Origin: Prostheceraeus crozeri
Taxonomy: Eukaryota > Platyhelminthes > Polycladida > Euryleptidae
Assembly: GCA_907163375.1 (NCBI GenBank)
Contig: CAJQUW010016138.1
Span: 248,001-312,000 of the forward strand
Reading direction: 5' to 3'
DNA length: 64,000 bases
Shown: positions 31,901 to 42,419 of the stretch, one piece after another
How positions within the stretch are numbered: position 1 is the stretch's first letter
Layout: each line of letters opens with the position of its first letter
Program-made: the position numbers and the translations under genes
Notes under the pieces: model-generated
Database searches by the model: none
Told to the model about the DNA's origin: nothing
The model's input: the letters and a program-made list of their open reading frames with translations, nothing else

Positions 31901-33285
31901 TGAATCCATACTTTAGGTTTCTCCACAATATCGACAAGCGTCTATACATGGATGAAAATGGAAATCAGAGTGAACATGCATGCATGCCATGACTAATGAT
32001 ACAGTGGCATGCATGCAGTCAGTCGTTCATACCAGCTTTTGCAGTAATAACAACGACTTCTATTAATCTCATCAGTGGCATGAGACAAGTAAGTTGACTC
32101 ATCCAAGAACTCTGTGTTACAAAATTAACACCGGTAGTGTGTCTCCATATCCCCTTTCACATCCCTGGCCCCACACCTATGTCAATCCCACACAAACCCA
32201 TCGTCCCCAAATAATCGTCTCCAAAATGGAAATAGAAGATGTGGTGATGTAGCTGTTATTAACGATCGAGAATGCCATCCAGATCAAAGTCAGTCCTAAC
32301 ATCAGTGCCGTTTCGGGCATTGAAACCCTCGACGACGCTAACAATATTGCACTGCAGTCTCCGTCGCTTGTTCCATTTCAAATACTTGGGTTGGACACGA
32401 TAAACATAGTTAGAAATGAGGCAGTAACCATCATCGTAAATGTAGCCACAAACAGATGGATCAGCACCATCTTGATACAAGTGAATCATCATTCGATTCT
32501 TTACTCGTGCGCGGGGTGACGTTCTCAAGAAGGCAGTTGACCATGGGCATATCATGGGTTTGTTTTGCACTCAATTATTACACGGGGTGGGTAATAAAAA
32601 ATCTGCAAGAGCTCGTACAACGCTGCAACTCTGCAACGCCGACTGGTGACGTTGCAGCTCATCAAGTTCATCTACCAATTAGTCGTCCTCCTCTTCGAAA
32701 TCACGATCGTCCAGGCCAGCCAGAGATCGAATTCGCTTGTGTGACTGGATGGGATCAATGTTCTCATGTTCTCTTCATCTGTCACATCATCATCTTCCTC
32801 CGCCTGGTCTCTTCCTATTCGTATCATATTCATTTTAAATATCTGATTGTCATATTCGAGCTGCTCATTCGAGCCGTATGGTACAAGCTTAATATGGGGT
32901 TGATGACTGAACTTTGGATCGTTGAGGCCCCATCGGATCTGATTATTACAACCGCGGAAACAGCCCTGGAAACAGCTGAAGCTGCTGCGGCGATGGGTTG
33001 TTGCATCAGCTCGTCGCGGGTAGTAGGAGGTTCCATCCCCTCGATGTAGTAGAATCGAGCCTTGAAATTCTGCGTTGAGCACCTTTATAAATGACGTGAC
33101 CCATGTCATTGACGGCATCAGCGCCACGCATTAGAAAAAGGATGTTCCATCCGGGATCGTCTACTTTTGTCTCCGGCCAATTCCAAGTGTACTGAATTAT
33201 GCTGGTCTTGTCGTCCATGGCATTTGCCGCTCTCTTCGGTCTTGGTGATGCTGGTGAATCTGTCGTCTGTGTCTGCATGTCCATT
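31901..33285 (-). pseudogene. Fossil C genes upstream of the polymerase, remains
   Basis: Minus-strand fragments: 33284-33006 starts MDMQTQTTDSPASPRPKRAA and continues into WNWPETKVDDPGWNILFLM; a further acidic and Ala-rich piece lies at 33036-32680; 32570-32259 has MIHLYQDGADPSVCGYIYDD. A single gene of about 250 residues may have existed. Products not recognised. 31901-32258 has no clear coding text. Several interruptions. Confidence 0.35.
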
Positions 33286-34063
33286 AATGCTCCGTCTTCC
33301 CTTCTTCCTCTTCTTTATAATTCTGATGGTTTTCGTCCCTGTCATCCTCATCATTTGAATCATCACAATCATCCCCAAAATACAAGTTCTCTTTGTCTAG
33401 GCCATCCAAGTCATCTTCATCGTTCCCGTGTTCCTCATCATCTTCCTCCTCCTCCTCACACTCCTTCTCACACTCCTCGTACATCCTTATCACAAGTGCA
33501 TTCCAATCCTCATTCAAAACTCCATCTTCATCCTCTTCATCTTCCTCGTCGTCACTTGCATGCCATTTCTCCGCTTCATCATTCCCATCCTCAACCTCCT
33601 TCAGTGCTTCTGCATATTAACCCAGAATCTTTTTATGTTTCACTTTTATGCCCGAGTCTGAAGGAAGAACGAGATCATCCGATGATAGACTCCCAACGAC
33701 TGTTCTCAGCTGCTTCACTGAATCCTCATCCTTGAAATTGAGCTCTAGGGTATTGATGCGACTGCGCTTTGGAAGTTGATCATCCTCATCCTCAGATGTC
33801 ATCTCTAACCTGTCCTCATCCACTTCCATCTCTTCTTCATCCCGCGTCTGAGGAGGATAGCAATCTTCAATGAATGGCTGTTTAAAGCATTTCTGCCTCG
33901 CTCTATCATAAATCTCCTCCACATTCTTCTTATACCATTCCAACATACTGTTAGACAGTTTGCTCGACATTCTGAACTTCTTCTTCGTCTTCTCCTTACT
34001 TGGTACTACCTCGTAGATGGAGACGTGAACACTCACTGACCCATCCTCATTCGGCTCACCCAC
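33286..34063 (-). pseudogene. Fossil C acidic gene next to the right end
   Basis: Begins MGEPNEDGSVSVHVSIYEVV, then a basic helical segment (MLEWYKKNVEEIYDRARQKC), alternating acidic (DEEEMEVDEDRLEMTSEDED) and basic (PKRSR) patches, and ends in long Glu/Asp runs (EECEKECEEEEEDDEEHG). The acidic tail recalls histone-binding or DNA-mimic proteins, but nothing diagnostic is present. It is the first gene inside the right TIR, transcribed inward. Nearly open. Confidence 0.45.
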
Positions 34064-34285
34064 TTAAATATCAAACTCTTTCTGGCCTTTTCTCAACTCC
34101 TCCATCGCAGATTCCGTTGACGTCTCGGAAAATCTTTGAATGTGATCGTCACACCCATGGATCATTTTGTCCACCACTTTTAAAACATCTTCCGCTGATG
34201 AGACTGAAGGCTTCCCGGTACTCATATCTGCACTCATCCTGAAAATGATCTCCTTAAACTCAATGCACTCCTTAAGAATATTTAC

Positions 34286-34397
34286 TCCCCATTCATCATC
34301 ACAATCGTCCCCGTGAAAGGCGATCGCCCCGAGTTAAGCGAAATCGTCCCGAGATTATATGGGGACGAAAAGCGTCCTGTAATTGACTTATACTACT
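34286..34397 (-). repeat. Right terminal inverted repeat of fossil C
   Basis: Mirrors 14240-14356, with the same iterated GGGACGAT words on the inward strand. The terminal 23 bp are followed by a similar diverged copy (TCCTGTAATTTACTCATTATA), so the terminus may be slightly longer than stated. Confidence 0.8.
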
Positions 34398-34544
34398 TCC
34401 TGTAATTTACTCATTATACTTCAGACAAGCTTCTGTGTAGATTGAGTTCCGATTCTTATATATTCTGTTTGGAAAGTCCGGCGTTGTTCAAAACATTGTC
34501 TTCATTTCATATATTATATGTGAAGACGTTTTTCATGAATGCCT

Positions 34545-34863
34545 TGGCTCTTCAAATGCACCTGAAATTGCCATTTTCAAGGGATTGAGATCTCAATGAC
34601 AGTTTTGTAGATCCTTCAAGGAAGGAAACGCCGTGACGAGCAGTTTCAATTCTTCGCAGCAACTGCCTCAGCTCGCCAATTGAAGGATGACACGCTTAGC
34701 TTCTTGAAGGAATCTTTATTATCTAAAGGTCATCCAAGAGAGGACTACGAGGAACTCATTCGTCTATTCTACTTTCCTTGGTGTAGAAGATTCAATCCAA
34801 GACGGCGACCACCTGCTCTTCACCAGGCGCGCTAGATGTTTAATTCTCAATTGGAGCTTGCAG
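34545..34863 (+). pseudogene. Unrecognised broken gene, left part
   Basis: Plus-strand text reads DEQFQFFAATASARQLKDD, then TLSFLKESLLSKGHPREDY, then EELIRLFYFPWCRRFNPRRR and PPALHQAR, followed by a stop and LELAAREALRV-type text that resumes right of the inserted 6-kb transposon at 40927. The composition is clearly protein-like. It may itself be a transposon-encoded protein, because a block such as 'ALHQAR' followed downstream by 'HLWYL-EE' patterns occurs in unclassified animal transposon proteins I remember, but I cannot confirm this. Interrupted by an in-frame stop and by the insertion. Confidence 0.4.
34854..34863. repeat. Target duplication of the 6-kb transposon, left
   Basis: GAGCTTGCAG directly before the element end; identical copy at 40917-40926. 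Confidence 0.75.
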
Positions 34864-37415
34864 AGTTGCCAACTCTTACGCATTGGGCGTGAGTCTCATG
34901 CATTCAGGCCTCTTCTCACGCTCTCACGCTGGAGGCAAAATTTCTCACGCATTCAAGAAATTTCTCACGCCTGTTGCATTTATATCAAGCATTTGCATTT
35001 TTGATGTAATTCTTAACGACATTTCCTGATAGAACTGCACTTTCGCGTAAAATCTATGCAGTTAAGCGAAATAACATGCTATTTATTTGGAAGTCAATGG
35101 TCATTTAATCATCTCCCTTAAACGTGTACCTTATACCATAGACTTTTGGAATACCATGTCCATACAGAACGCTGCCAGTGTTATCTGATGAGCGATTGTG
35201 TAACTCCAACCGTGGATGCCATAGAAAGCATGCTTCAGTGAAACGGGAAGATAGATATCATCGATAGAAATTCGAAATGAATAACTTGTAGCATAGACCT
35301 CTGCAACAACATAGCACCTGGACAGAAATCTACCATAGCATGGATAGGAGATGAGGCTGATATTGTATTTCATTTGGCGTTTTTAAAGTATGAATTTGCT
35401 TATTTACACAGTGATGTGCAAGTACACCAGGCAAATGATGCCGATTTACAACAATTTTGATTATCGAACATGGCTTCATTCAACAAAACGGTTGTCCTCA
35501 ATGAGCGCGGTAGCAGACATTCATTACAACGTTCATTACGGTAGGAAAAGCAACTTATTCAATTGCAAGTCCATCAGAAAACTTTGCAAACTTGAAAGCC
35601 GAAATCCAGTTGTTTTCTAATTCTCAGCCTACATGCATATGCATAGTCACCATCGACATGTTCATGCTATCAACTACAATGTACATGTACAGGATGTTTC
35701 AGTTGACCTGGCCGATTTTTCTAGAGCATTTTGTACAAAGTACAATATTCCAATGAAAACAAAGTATATTCTGTATATTTTAAGTATGCAAATAGATAAT
35801 GAATACACGAATCACAAGAGTTGTTCAATATATCTACCTCTTGTGCGACACAAACAGCACAGCGGCGAATGAATAAGTCACAAGCTCGCTGATTACAAAA
35901 GTGCCGATCTCGCGAAGAATGACCACCAGCTTCGTTTTCAATATTTAAAGTTATTGCTCCAAGATGGTCTCAGAAAAAGCTGTGCACATAACAAAGTCAT
36001 CTATTTGGAGTTCTTGCACAGTCAAATCCAAGGAATTTCCAAGGACGGAGGCAATCTTCTTCTAATATCCGATTCACGGTGGCTGGTGACACGTGACATT
36101 GTTGTACATACAGAATTGGATTCATCTGCGCGCGCTTCGGTTTCCTAGAATGGAAGAATTGTATGCAACCTTAATATCGAAATGGCACATCACAGAATTG
36201 ACAACTTGCTCCTTCTCGAATGGATAATTCGTGTATCACTTGCTATTGGAAATGGCAAACAATAAGCTGTCAGCAGGGGACACCAGAGCCAGTGAGAGAT
36301 GCGTGCGTGCTGTAATATCACTTCGCACACACCAAAACACACATCCCTGTCTTGGCTTCGATTCAATGTATGCACTATACAGTGAGAAATGCCGAGGTGA
36401 AGATGTGAAATCATCAAGTGAACTAATTTTCGTACGCCTGCTACTTTCTTTAATAATGATCGGAAGGGCCAACATTATGGAGAAAACGTGTGGGCAATGA
36501 TCTGAAGTCTTCGAATCTGAAGGAATTTTGGCAATCGAAGCACTTTGCTGAAACTCACATGAATCCGCAAGCGACGCACGACTTTTTTTCCTATCTCTTT
36601 AAGGTATTAGGAATTCCTTTTTGCCCACTTAATATGTTCCTCGATGTGACGTCGATTTCGAATTAATCACACTTCTATCAAACCGAAGCAGATAAACAAA
36701 ATATTTAATTCTGTGGTTGTACAACTTCACTTTGTGATGTAGTTGGTTCATCAGCAAACGCAGCGAGGACTTCCTCTTTTTCTCATCAGACACGCGGCAA
36801 CTAGACCTGATTACGAGCGTCGATGAAGCTTCCATGAAGCGGACCTTCCAGTGTCCTGGAGTTCTTTATCATTTTCCTCTAGAAACATCCACCGAGCTTT
36901 CTCTCAATTGAAAGTTTTAGAATGTGCTATGATTGTGGCAGTGTCAACATTCGTCAAATCTTTGTACTCCATCTGATTGAAACTGGATGAAACTCGCACA
37001 CACCAGCAGACCGCATCACCATTATGAAATCTGTTCACACGGAGCGAATTCAGTCACATATTACTTGTTAGAGCAATTCATGCGGTGACATAACTATTGT
37101 TTTTGGTAGAATAAATGACTCATTACAGTACGTTTAAAAAGGATCGGCCAGATCAATTGAAACACCATGTACATGTATATCAAGTTGAAAGAAAGCAAGT
37201 AGTCAAAATAGTACAGGGTACTCGCGTTCTTCTTGTGGATTTTCAGGTGTTGTTATTTGAGCAAAAAGTACTAAGTTTCAGATTCTAGGGAGCATAAGTC
37301 GTATTCCTCTAATAGCCTTTATTTCAAAATTGATGAAGGGTATTCCATATGACCTCTCATCACACCGTTTACAAAGATATAGCGCTTGCTAAAGGAGTGA
37401 TAAGCAAAAGTAATA

Positions 37416-38777
37416 GGGTAGGTGCGGGTAATATGGGACACCCAAAGGAATTTCTTATTTTTCACCAACTTCTGCCCACTCTATAACTTTTTATACGCTA
37501 CACACGCCATCAGTATATCTTCAGCTCACTTTAGCTCAAATATCTAACGAAACAAACATTTTCCTCATTACTAAATATTTGAATAAGTGAATTGAATTTG
37601 AATGAAGTGAATAAGTGAAACGTAACAGATGTCCCATATTACCCAACATGGCGGGTAATATGGGACAGTTCATATTTATTCAATTAATCATGTCAGATAA
37701 CAATGAAGATGTTCTTTTGTTATTATAATCTCGATGAATAATAAGATAAACCTCTCACTGTTTAATTCTCTGATATTTAGCTAGATGAATAGAATGAATG
37801 TTCAATATATCCCTCTTTTAGAATTTGAAAATTAGGGTGCTTTGAAAAATTCCCACTTTCAATAAGATAAAAAACATTCCTGGTAAACTCTTGTTTTATT
37901 TTGAACAACAAATGATCAGAGAGTCCATAAAGTATCAAATCAATTCACTGGTCTTCTTCACAGTCATGGCAAATGTAATGCTCTTTTCTGATTGCTGCAG
38001 CGCAATCCTCGTGTGCCCTCGATCCTCATTGAGTGCATTGTATCCAGTCAACCTGAAGACCAAATCTCAGGTCATCACTATACTCTCCAGCACAGAACTG
38101 TCAGAAGCTACTTGGGTCACTTGTTTATGTTTGAGGCTGTGTATCCATTACAACAGGTTGAGTTGGATTAGAGATATTTCGAGATTTTGTTTTCTTCATA
38201 GGCCTATTTTCTTCACCTTTGTTTCTAGGAGTGGATTCTTTTTTCTTTGCTCACGCTTGTGTCCTCGTCTAAACGCATCAGGGAATATTCATGTGGCTGG
38301 CCTGATCGACAGAGACGGCTCAGATCAGCTCCCCATTCATCCTTGTCGCTCACACGATGAGGTTTATTAACCTGGAGAGACATAAACCTCTGTCCCATAT
38401 TACCCGCCATACATATCTTATTTTAAAAGCTATACAAATATTTGATAAAATTCTTGAATTGAATAAGTGAAATATTGTAAGCATGACACAAGACTCCAGT
38501 TTCCATATCCAATACATTTAAATTCATGAGGAAACTTGATTGATGATACATGTATATTAATAGCTTTACTGACATGTTGATTTTACATCAACCCTATTTT
38601 TGGCCTACAAAAATTCGTATATCACTTGTGTTTTAATCACACAAGCGCAAGTATGCAGCCGATTTCGCTTAAATTTTGTGTGTTTGCAAAACAACCTTCG
38701 ATTATTCAAAACTATTTGCAGGAAGTATATTTTTTCGAAGATATTCGTTACGTGTTCCACATTACCCGCACCTACCC
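37416..38777. mobile_element. TA-flanked nested element (Tc1/mariner superfamily, pogo-like ends)
   Basis: A 1362-bp element with inverted ends GGGTAGGTGCGGGTAATATG on the left and the same with one or two changes on the right, flanked by TA (37414-37415, 38778-38779). The terminal word GGGTAATATGGGACA recurs internally at 37653-37667 and in reverse at 37629-37643 and 38391-38407, as if for transposase binding. A minus-strand frame region (38410-37890) may be the degraded end of a transposase, but no DDE motif is readable. TA target and TIR suggest a pogo/Tigger-type family. Non-autonomous now. Confidence 0.65.
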
Positions 38778-39827
38778 TATCATATGTAGTTATGTTGTCC
38801 ACTAGAAAGGTTGATCTTTGTTTTGATTCGTCTTGAGCTTTTGGACGTGGTGCTTTGGTGTTTTTTGGAAATAATATTTGTTTTCACCAGGCCCTATTAA
38901 CCAAAATTACAACATTGACAAATTTCAACTTCATAGCGGCCAGGGAATCGGCTTGCTCCGACCAATTTAAAGATTCAATTTTGAATTGGATTCTCGTACA
39001 TCAAGAGCAGTCCCGCGCCCCCGAGTTACTACCGAGTTCGATTTTGTCACGGTGTCATAAGTGGAACTTCTTTGTTCAACAAGATGTAATTGTTGAATTG
39101 GGCATTGACTGTTTCTTCCATCACTTAGAAAAAGGCTCCATCGCAAAATAACAAACTTGCCCAGAAAAACATCTAAGGTGACTACATGGCCTTCTCGTCA
39201 ATCTAATGAATGTTTGTGCAGACATGCAGGAGACAGTTGTGTCGGCGGACATTCCCATTAAGACGGAATGTTGCCTCATAGACTGCCTTAGACCAAAGTG
39301 TTTAAATATAAATTCCCTTATATACTTACTTTGCCTTAGACATCCTAACGGTACATTAGCGTTTATCAAAAGTTTCTTAATCTGAAAATCACGGGAAACT
39401 GTAATCAAAAAATAAATATTTGAGTTGAATAACACAAGGAAACAATATTGAAATTTGCAAGGAATAAGACGGTAGTTAGCATGAAGCATCAGGATGTACT
39501 ATAGAACAAAACCCACAAACATTCGTACTCTACTTGTGTACGACGTTGCAAGGTTCAGTAAGACAGCGTCTAAAATCCAATCACTTTGTAATTGTCTCGT
39601 TGAGTCTAGCCTTGCCTACTGCGAGGAATGAAGAGAGGCGTAAGTTGCATTTTTAAAAAATCAGTCGTCAGCAGGAGTTGCCTCACATTTTCAAAATCAG
39701 TAAGCTCTCCTATGTTTCATTGGACATGATGGACCGAGCATCAGTGCCGAGCCATGTTGATGACTCGTTCTGCACTCGCGTTACTGTGAGGAATGGCTAA
39801 TAAAATTCCCAGTAGAGGCTCTCGTAG

Positions 39828-39870
39828 TGGACATGTTGGCTGTACATAGTACAGTCAACATGTCCATTGT
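39828..39870. repeat. Perfect short hairpin
   Basis: TGGACATGTTG-CTGTAC and GTACAG-CAACATGTCCA face each other around ATA, inside the right half of the 6-kb transposon. Role unknown. The rest of 38.8-40.9 kb shows no recognisable gene. Confidence 0.6.
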
Positions 39871-40916
39871 GCAATTATTTGCGACCATGTTAAGCAAACA
39901 CTTAAGTAATATACATATACGCTCGTATGTGCAATCTTTGTGCATCGCAGTCTTCAATGCAAATCGAAATGATGTCGTACTTGCTAATTTTGACTGCGAT
40001 TATGCGCACCCCCCTCTTCTGTAATTGCTAATAATTTTGAATGTGCCCTAAATCATTTGGGTAATTGTTGAACAATTGAAACCCTTTTCCATCCCAATTG
40101 ACTATTTATAATTTCATTCTATGCGCAGATTCAGTTTGTCAGCATTCAATGTCACCGTAATCTACAAATTGTTATACAGGAGGATCAACATCTAGACATT
40201 ACTCGGTTTCAGGCAGTCTCTCTGTAATGATGCAATGCTACCAGATCGTACGAAGAATCTTTCGGACATAACGCTGGATATATCTTGCTCTATGAGAGTC
40301 CTATGAAACTGTGAGATGGACTATGACATACCATGAAATTCCGAGAAATGAAAGTTTGTGGCCTAAAACTGATTTCTCATGAACTTGAATAATCCATTTT
40401 CGTCACTTTTTCACATGTTTTTCATCATCAGGAAATGCATCAGCATTCCTGATTGCAATTGATTCGCAAAATGCTTCGATTTCATCACTTAGAAATTTGA
40501 AGTTTAAAATGAATTGAATTGATAATTCTCCTAATTCTATTAATCATATTGCATGCTTACAGATCATTCTTCTATGCCTGTTGCGTCTAAGATTTGCAAA
40601 TAGAATAATCTAGTTTTTTAGTTAAACTGTACAGTAAAATGGCAATTTGATCAAAATTCGAACGTTTCGGTGCACCAGGCCAGAAAAGCGGTTCTCGCAA
40701 AAGAACCGGTGCACCGGTTTGCAATATAAAATTTGTAATTGTAATAATATGATATAAAACATCTTGTCTTCTTTCCAATTACAAAAGCAGGCCTAGATGT
40801 CTACTTCCTTGAGATTCAGAAAAAATGCGAATACTCGTGTTAGACGTCTCAAGATGCAGTATATTTATCTAATACAATAATCTCACGCATTCCACTCAGC
40901 AAATGTTGGCAACCCT

Positions 40917-40926
40917 GAGCTTGCAG
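40917..40926. repeat. Target duplication of the 6-kb transposon, right
   Basis: Second GAGCTTGCAG, directly after the right terminal repeat. Confidence 0.75.
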
Positions 40927-41476
40927 CAAGAGAGGCTTTAAGAGTGCGTAGACTGGATCTTTTCATTTCTATAGTGCATGAACGACCATTGGCATGAATC
41001 CATTGTATCAGTCAAGGCTCCTCTCAGCAATGTCTGGTTTCTTGATATCCTACTTACCCATCCTCAATCTCAAGTAGCCAAAGTTACTGACATTGCACTC
41101 AGACGCTACCTTTGGTATGTCAAAGAAGAAAACGTTGCGATCGGATTCTTCGATGAGAGAATTCTTGTGAAGGAAAGGCGTTAAATGGTCAGACCTCTTT
41201 AGAATCCGGCGACAAGAATAGTGGTCAAGAGACTGCATCTATTTCTCGCTCCCTCCTTTCATTCGTCACTGAAATGACGAGAGAGAGAGATCCAGAAGCT
41301 GAACATCGATCAGGGTTTCTTGGAGACGTATGCATCTGCGTGGGAGGAAGACCCTCGGTATCTCGAACAAATAATTCAGGCCCTGTTTTACGAAATCCTA
41401 CTTGAATTCGCTAATCACAATCGGAAAATCAAAGGTCGAATAACGAAGGCCGATCTAGCAAAGAAGACGTTTTAGA
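40927..41476 (+). pseudogene. Unrecognised broken gene, right part
   Basis: Coding-like text resumes right of the transposon: AREALRVRRLDLFISIVHER, then in another frame from 40978 HESIVSVKAPLSNVWFLDIL, VTDIALRRYLWYVKEENVAI and GFFDERILVKERR. In a third frame (41290-41476) come KLNIDQGFLETYASAWEEDP and EQIIQALFYEILLEFANHNR, closing on a stop at 41473-41475. At least two frameshifts separate the three blocks. The pieces look like one former protein of some 250 or more residues of unknown function. Whether host gene or transposon gene is undecided. Confidence 0.4.
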
Positions 41477-41997
41477 GTGGTAGGATGTGAAATAGGATCG
41501 TAGTATATGTATTACATGTACATTGTGCTATGTGCAATGATTTGAAAATACAAATGCAGTATACATGAAATACACGAACAATATCTTTCAGTTGTGGGAA
41601 TTTTTGTTTGAAAAAAATTCCGAATAGTTTTTATCTTTTGATAAACCTGCTTTAGAATATTGGTGAGGTACTTATAATATTGGTACTTTAATATTGGCAG
41701 AATATTGCTGCTAGTTCACTGATTTTAGTGAGGGTTTTAGAAGTTCTATTGAATTTCCGAGTTTTCCATATATTCTTCAAAAATGACATTTTAGTGACCT
41801 CTAGATACTACTCATTTTTGTTCAAATTTTATCAGAAGTGTACTTGCACAAGAGAGAACCGGTGCTATGTTATACACCCTCCTCTACACACAGTTTCCGA
41901 TCGGAAAATATATGGCTATATTCATCTTCCCATTTTCCCGGGAGAAACCTGGTGTTCCATTTTGTGGCGTATCATTGCTTTCTCCTATTTCTAATAT
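41477..41997. other. Intergenic stretch
   Basis: AT-rich DNA without recognised genes or repeats. Confidence 0.4.
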
Positions 41998-42240
41998 ACC
42001 AAAAGTAGAAATAGGCAAAAAGCTCTACCGAGTGAATAACTGCCCATTTTTAATAAATATAAAATTTTCAAATGTAAAAATATGCCGACGTTTCACATAT
42101 TCCGACAGTTCTGACAGACTGCCACGACTAAGCGTCTGGACGTGAAACGTCGGCATATTCTTACATTTGTAAATTTTACATTTATAAAAAATCGGCAGTT
42201 ATTCACTCGGGAAAGTTATTCGCTTATTTCAACTTTTGAA
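41998..42240. repeat. Foldback repeat with hammerhead-like core
   Basis: About 100-bp inverted arms (41998-42095 and 42142-42240), each with AGTGAATAACTGCC and ATGCCGACGTTTCAC, surround a 46-bp centre. The junction reads CGACTAA, stem GCGTC-TGG-ACGT, GAAACGTC (42123-42152), the layout of a Penelope-type hammerhead with a damaged first box. It is probably a foldback made from PLE 3' ends. Confidence 0.55.
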
Positions 42241-42419
42241 TCATGCTCCTCCCGCCTTCTGCTATTGCATATTCTAATGTTCACCCTAATTTTTTCACTA
42301 TGAAGTGCATTATATTTTCCCCTTTGGGAATTCACTGTCCCCTTTCTCATTTCAGTTCAAGACAAGTATTATTCATCCAATTATATATTCATTAGAAAAT
42401 ACATTTGGCAGGAGTCGTT

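Larger units (their letters stand above)
14240..34397. mobile_element. Polinton-family fossil C, about 20.2 kb with both TIRs
   Basis: Both ends carry inverted repeats of about 115 bp starting AGTAGTAT. Between them lie a type-B DNA polymerase (minus strand, right third), a capsid-like gene (25433-25939), tiny arginine-rich genes, a zinc-finger gene, several unrecognised genes and an acidic gene next to the right end. Total length, TIRs, polymerase and capsid-like gene fit a Polinton/Maverick or adintovirus-like element. I could not recognise an integrase, packaging ATPase or protease. It contains a mariner (14863-16655), a LINE 3' end (24765-25400) and a PLE scrap (about 27615-27795). The element is badly broken, with on the order of two to three dozen interruptions, and old. 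A matching 6-bp target duplication was not found. Confidence 0.8.
34864..40916. mobile_element. 6.05-kb DNA transposon with 10-bp target duplication
   Basis: The target duplication GAGCTTGCAG lies at 34854-34863 and 40917-40926. The ends are imperfect inverted repeats: AGTTGCCAACTCTTACGCAT on the left and, reversed, AGGGTTGCCAACATTTGCTG on the right, both followed by GCGTGAG. The left subterminal region has five or more TCTCACGC words (34890-34975). A 9- to 10-bp duplication suggests a Mutator-like family, but no transposase was recognised; frames between 34.9 and 37.4 kb and 38.8 and 40.9 kb are short. The element holds a nested TA-flanked transposon (37416-38777) and a hairpin at 39828-39870. 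Confidence 0.7.

Noticed and set aside
33199-33735. Plus-strand frames full of Ser, His and Pro near the right end of fossil C
   Set aside because: Antisense shadow of the acidic gene at 33286-34063.
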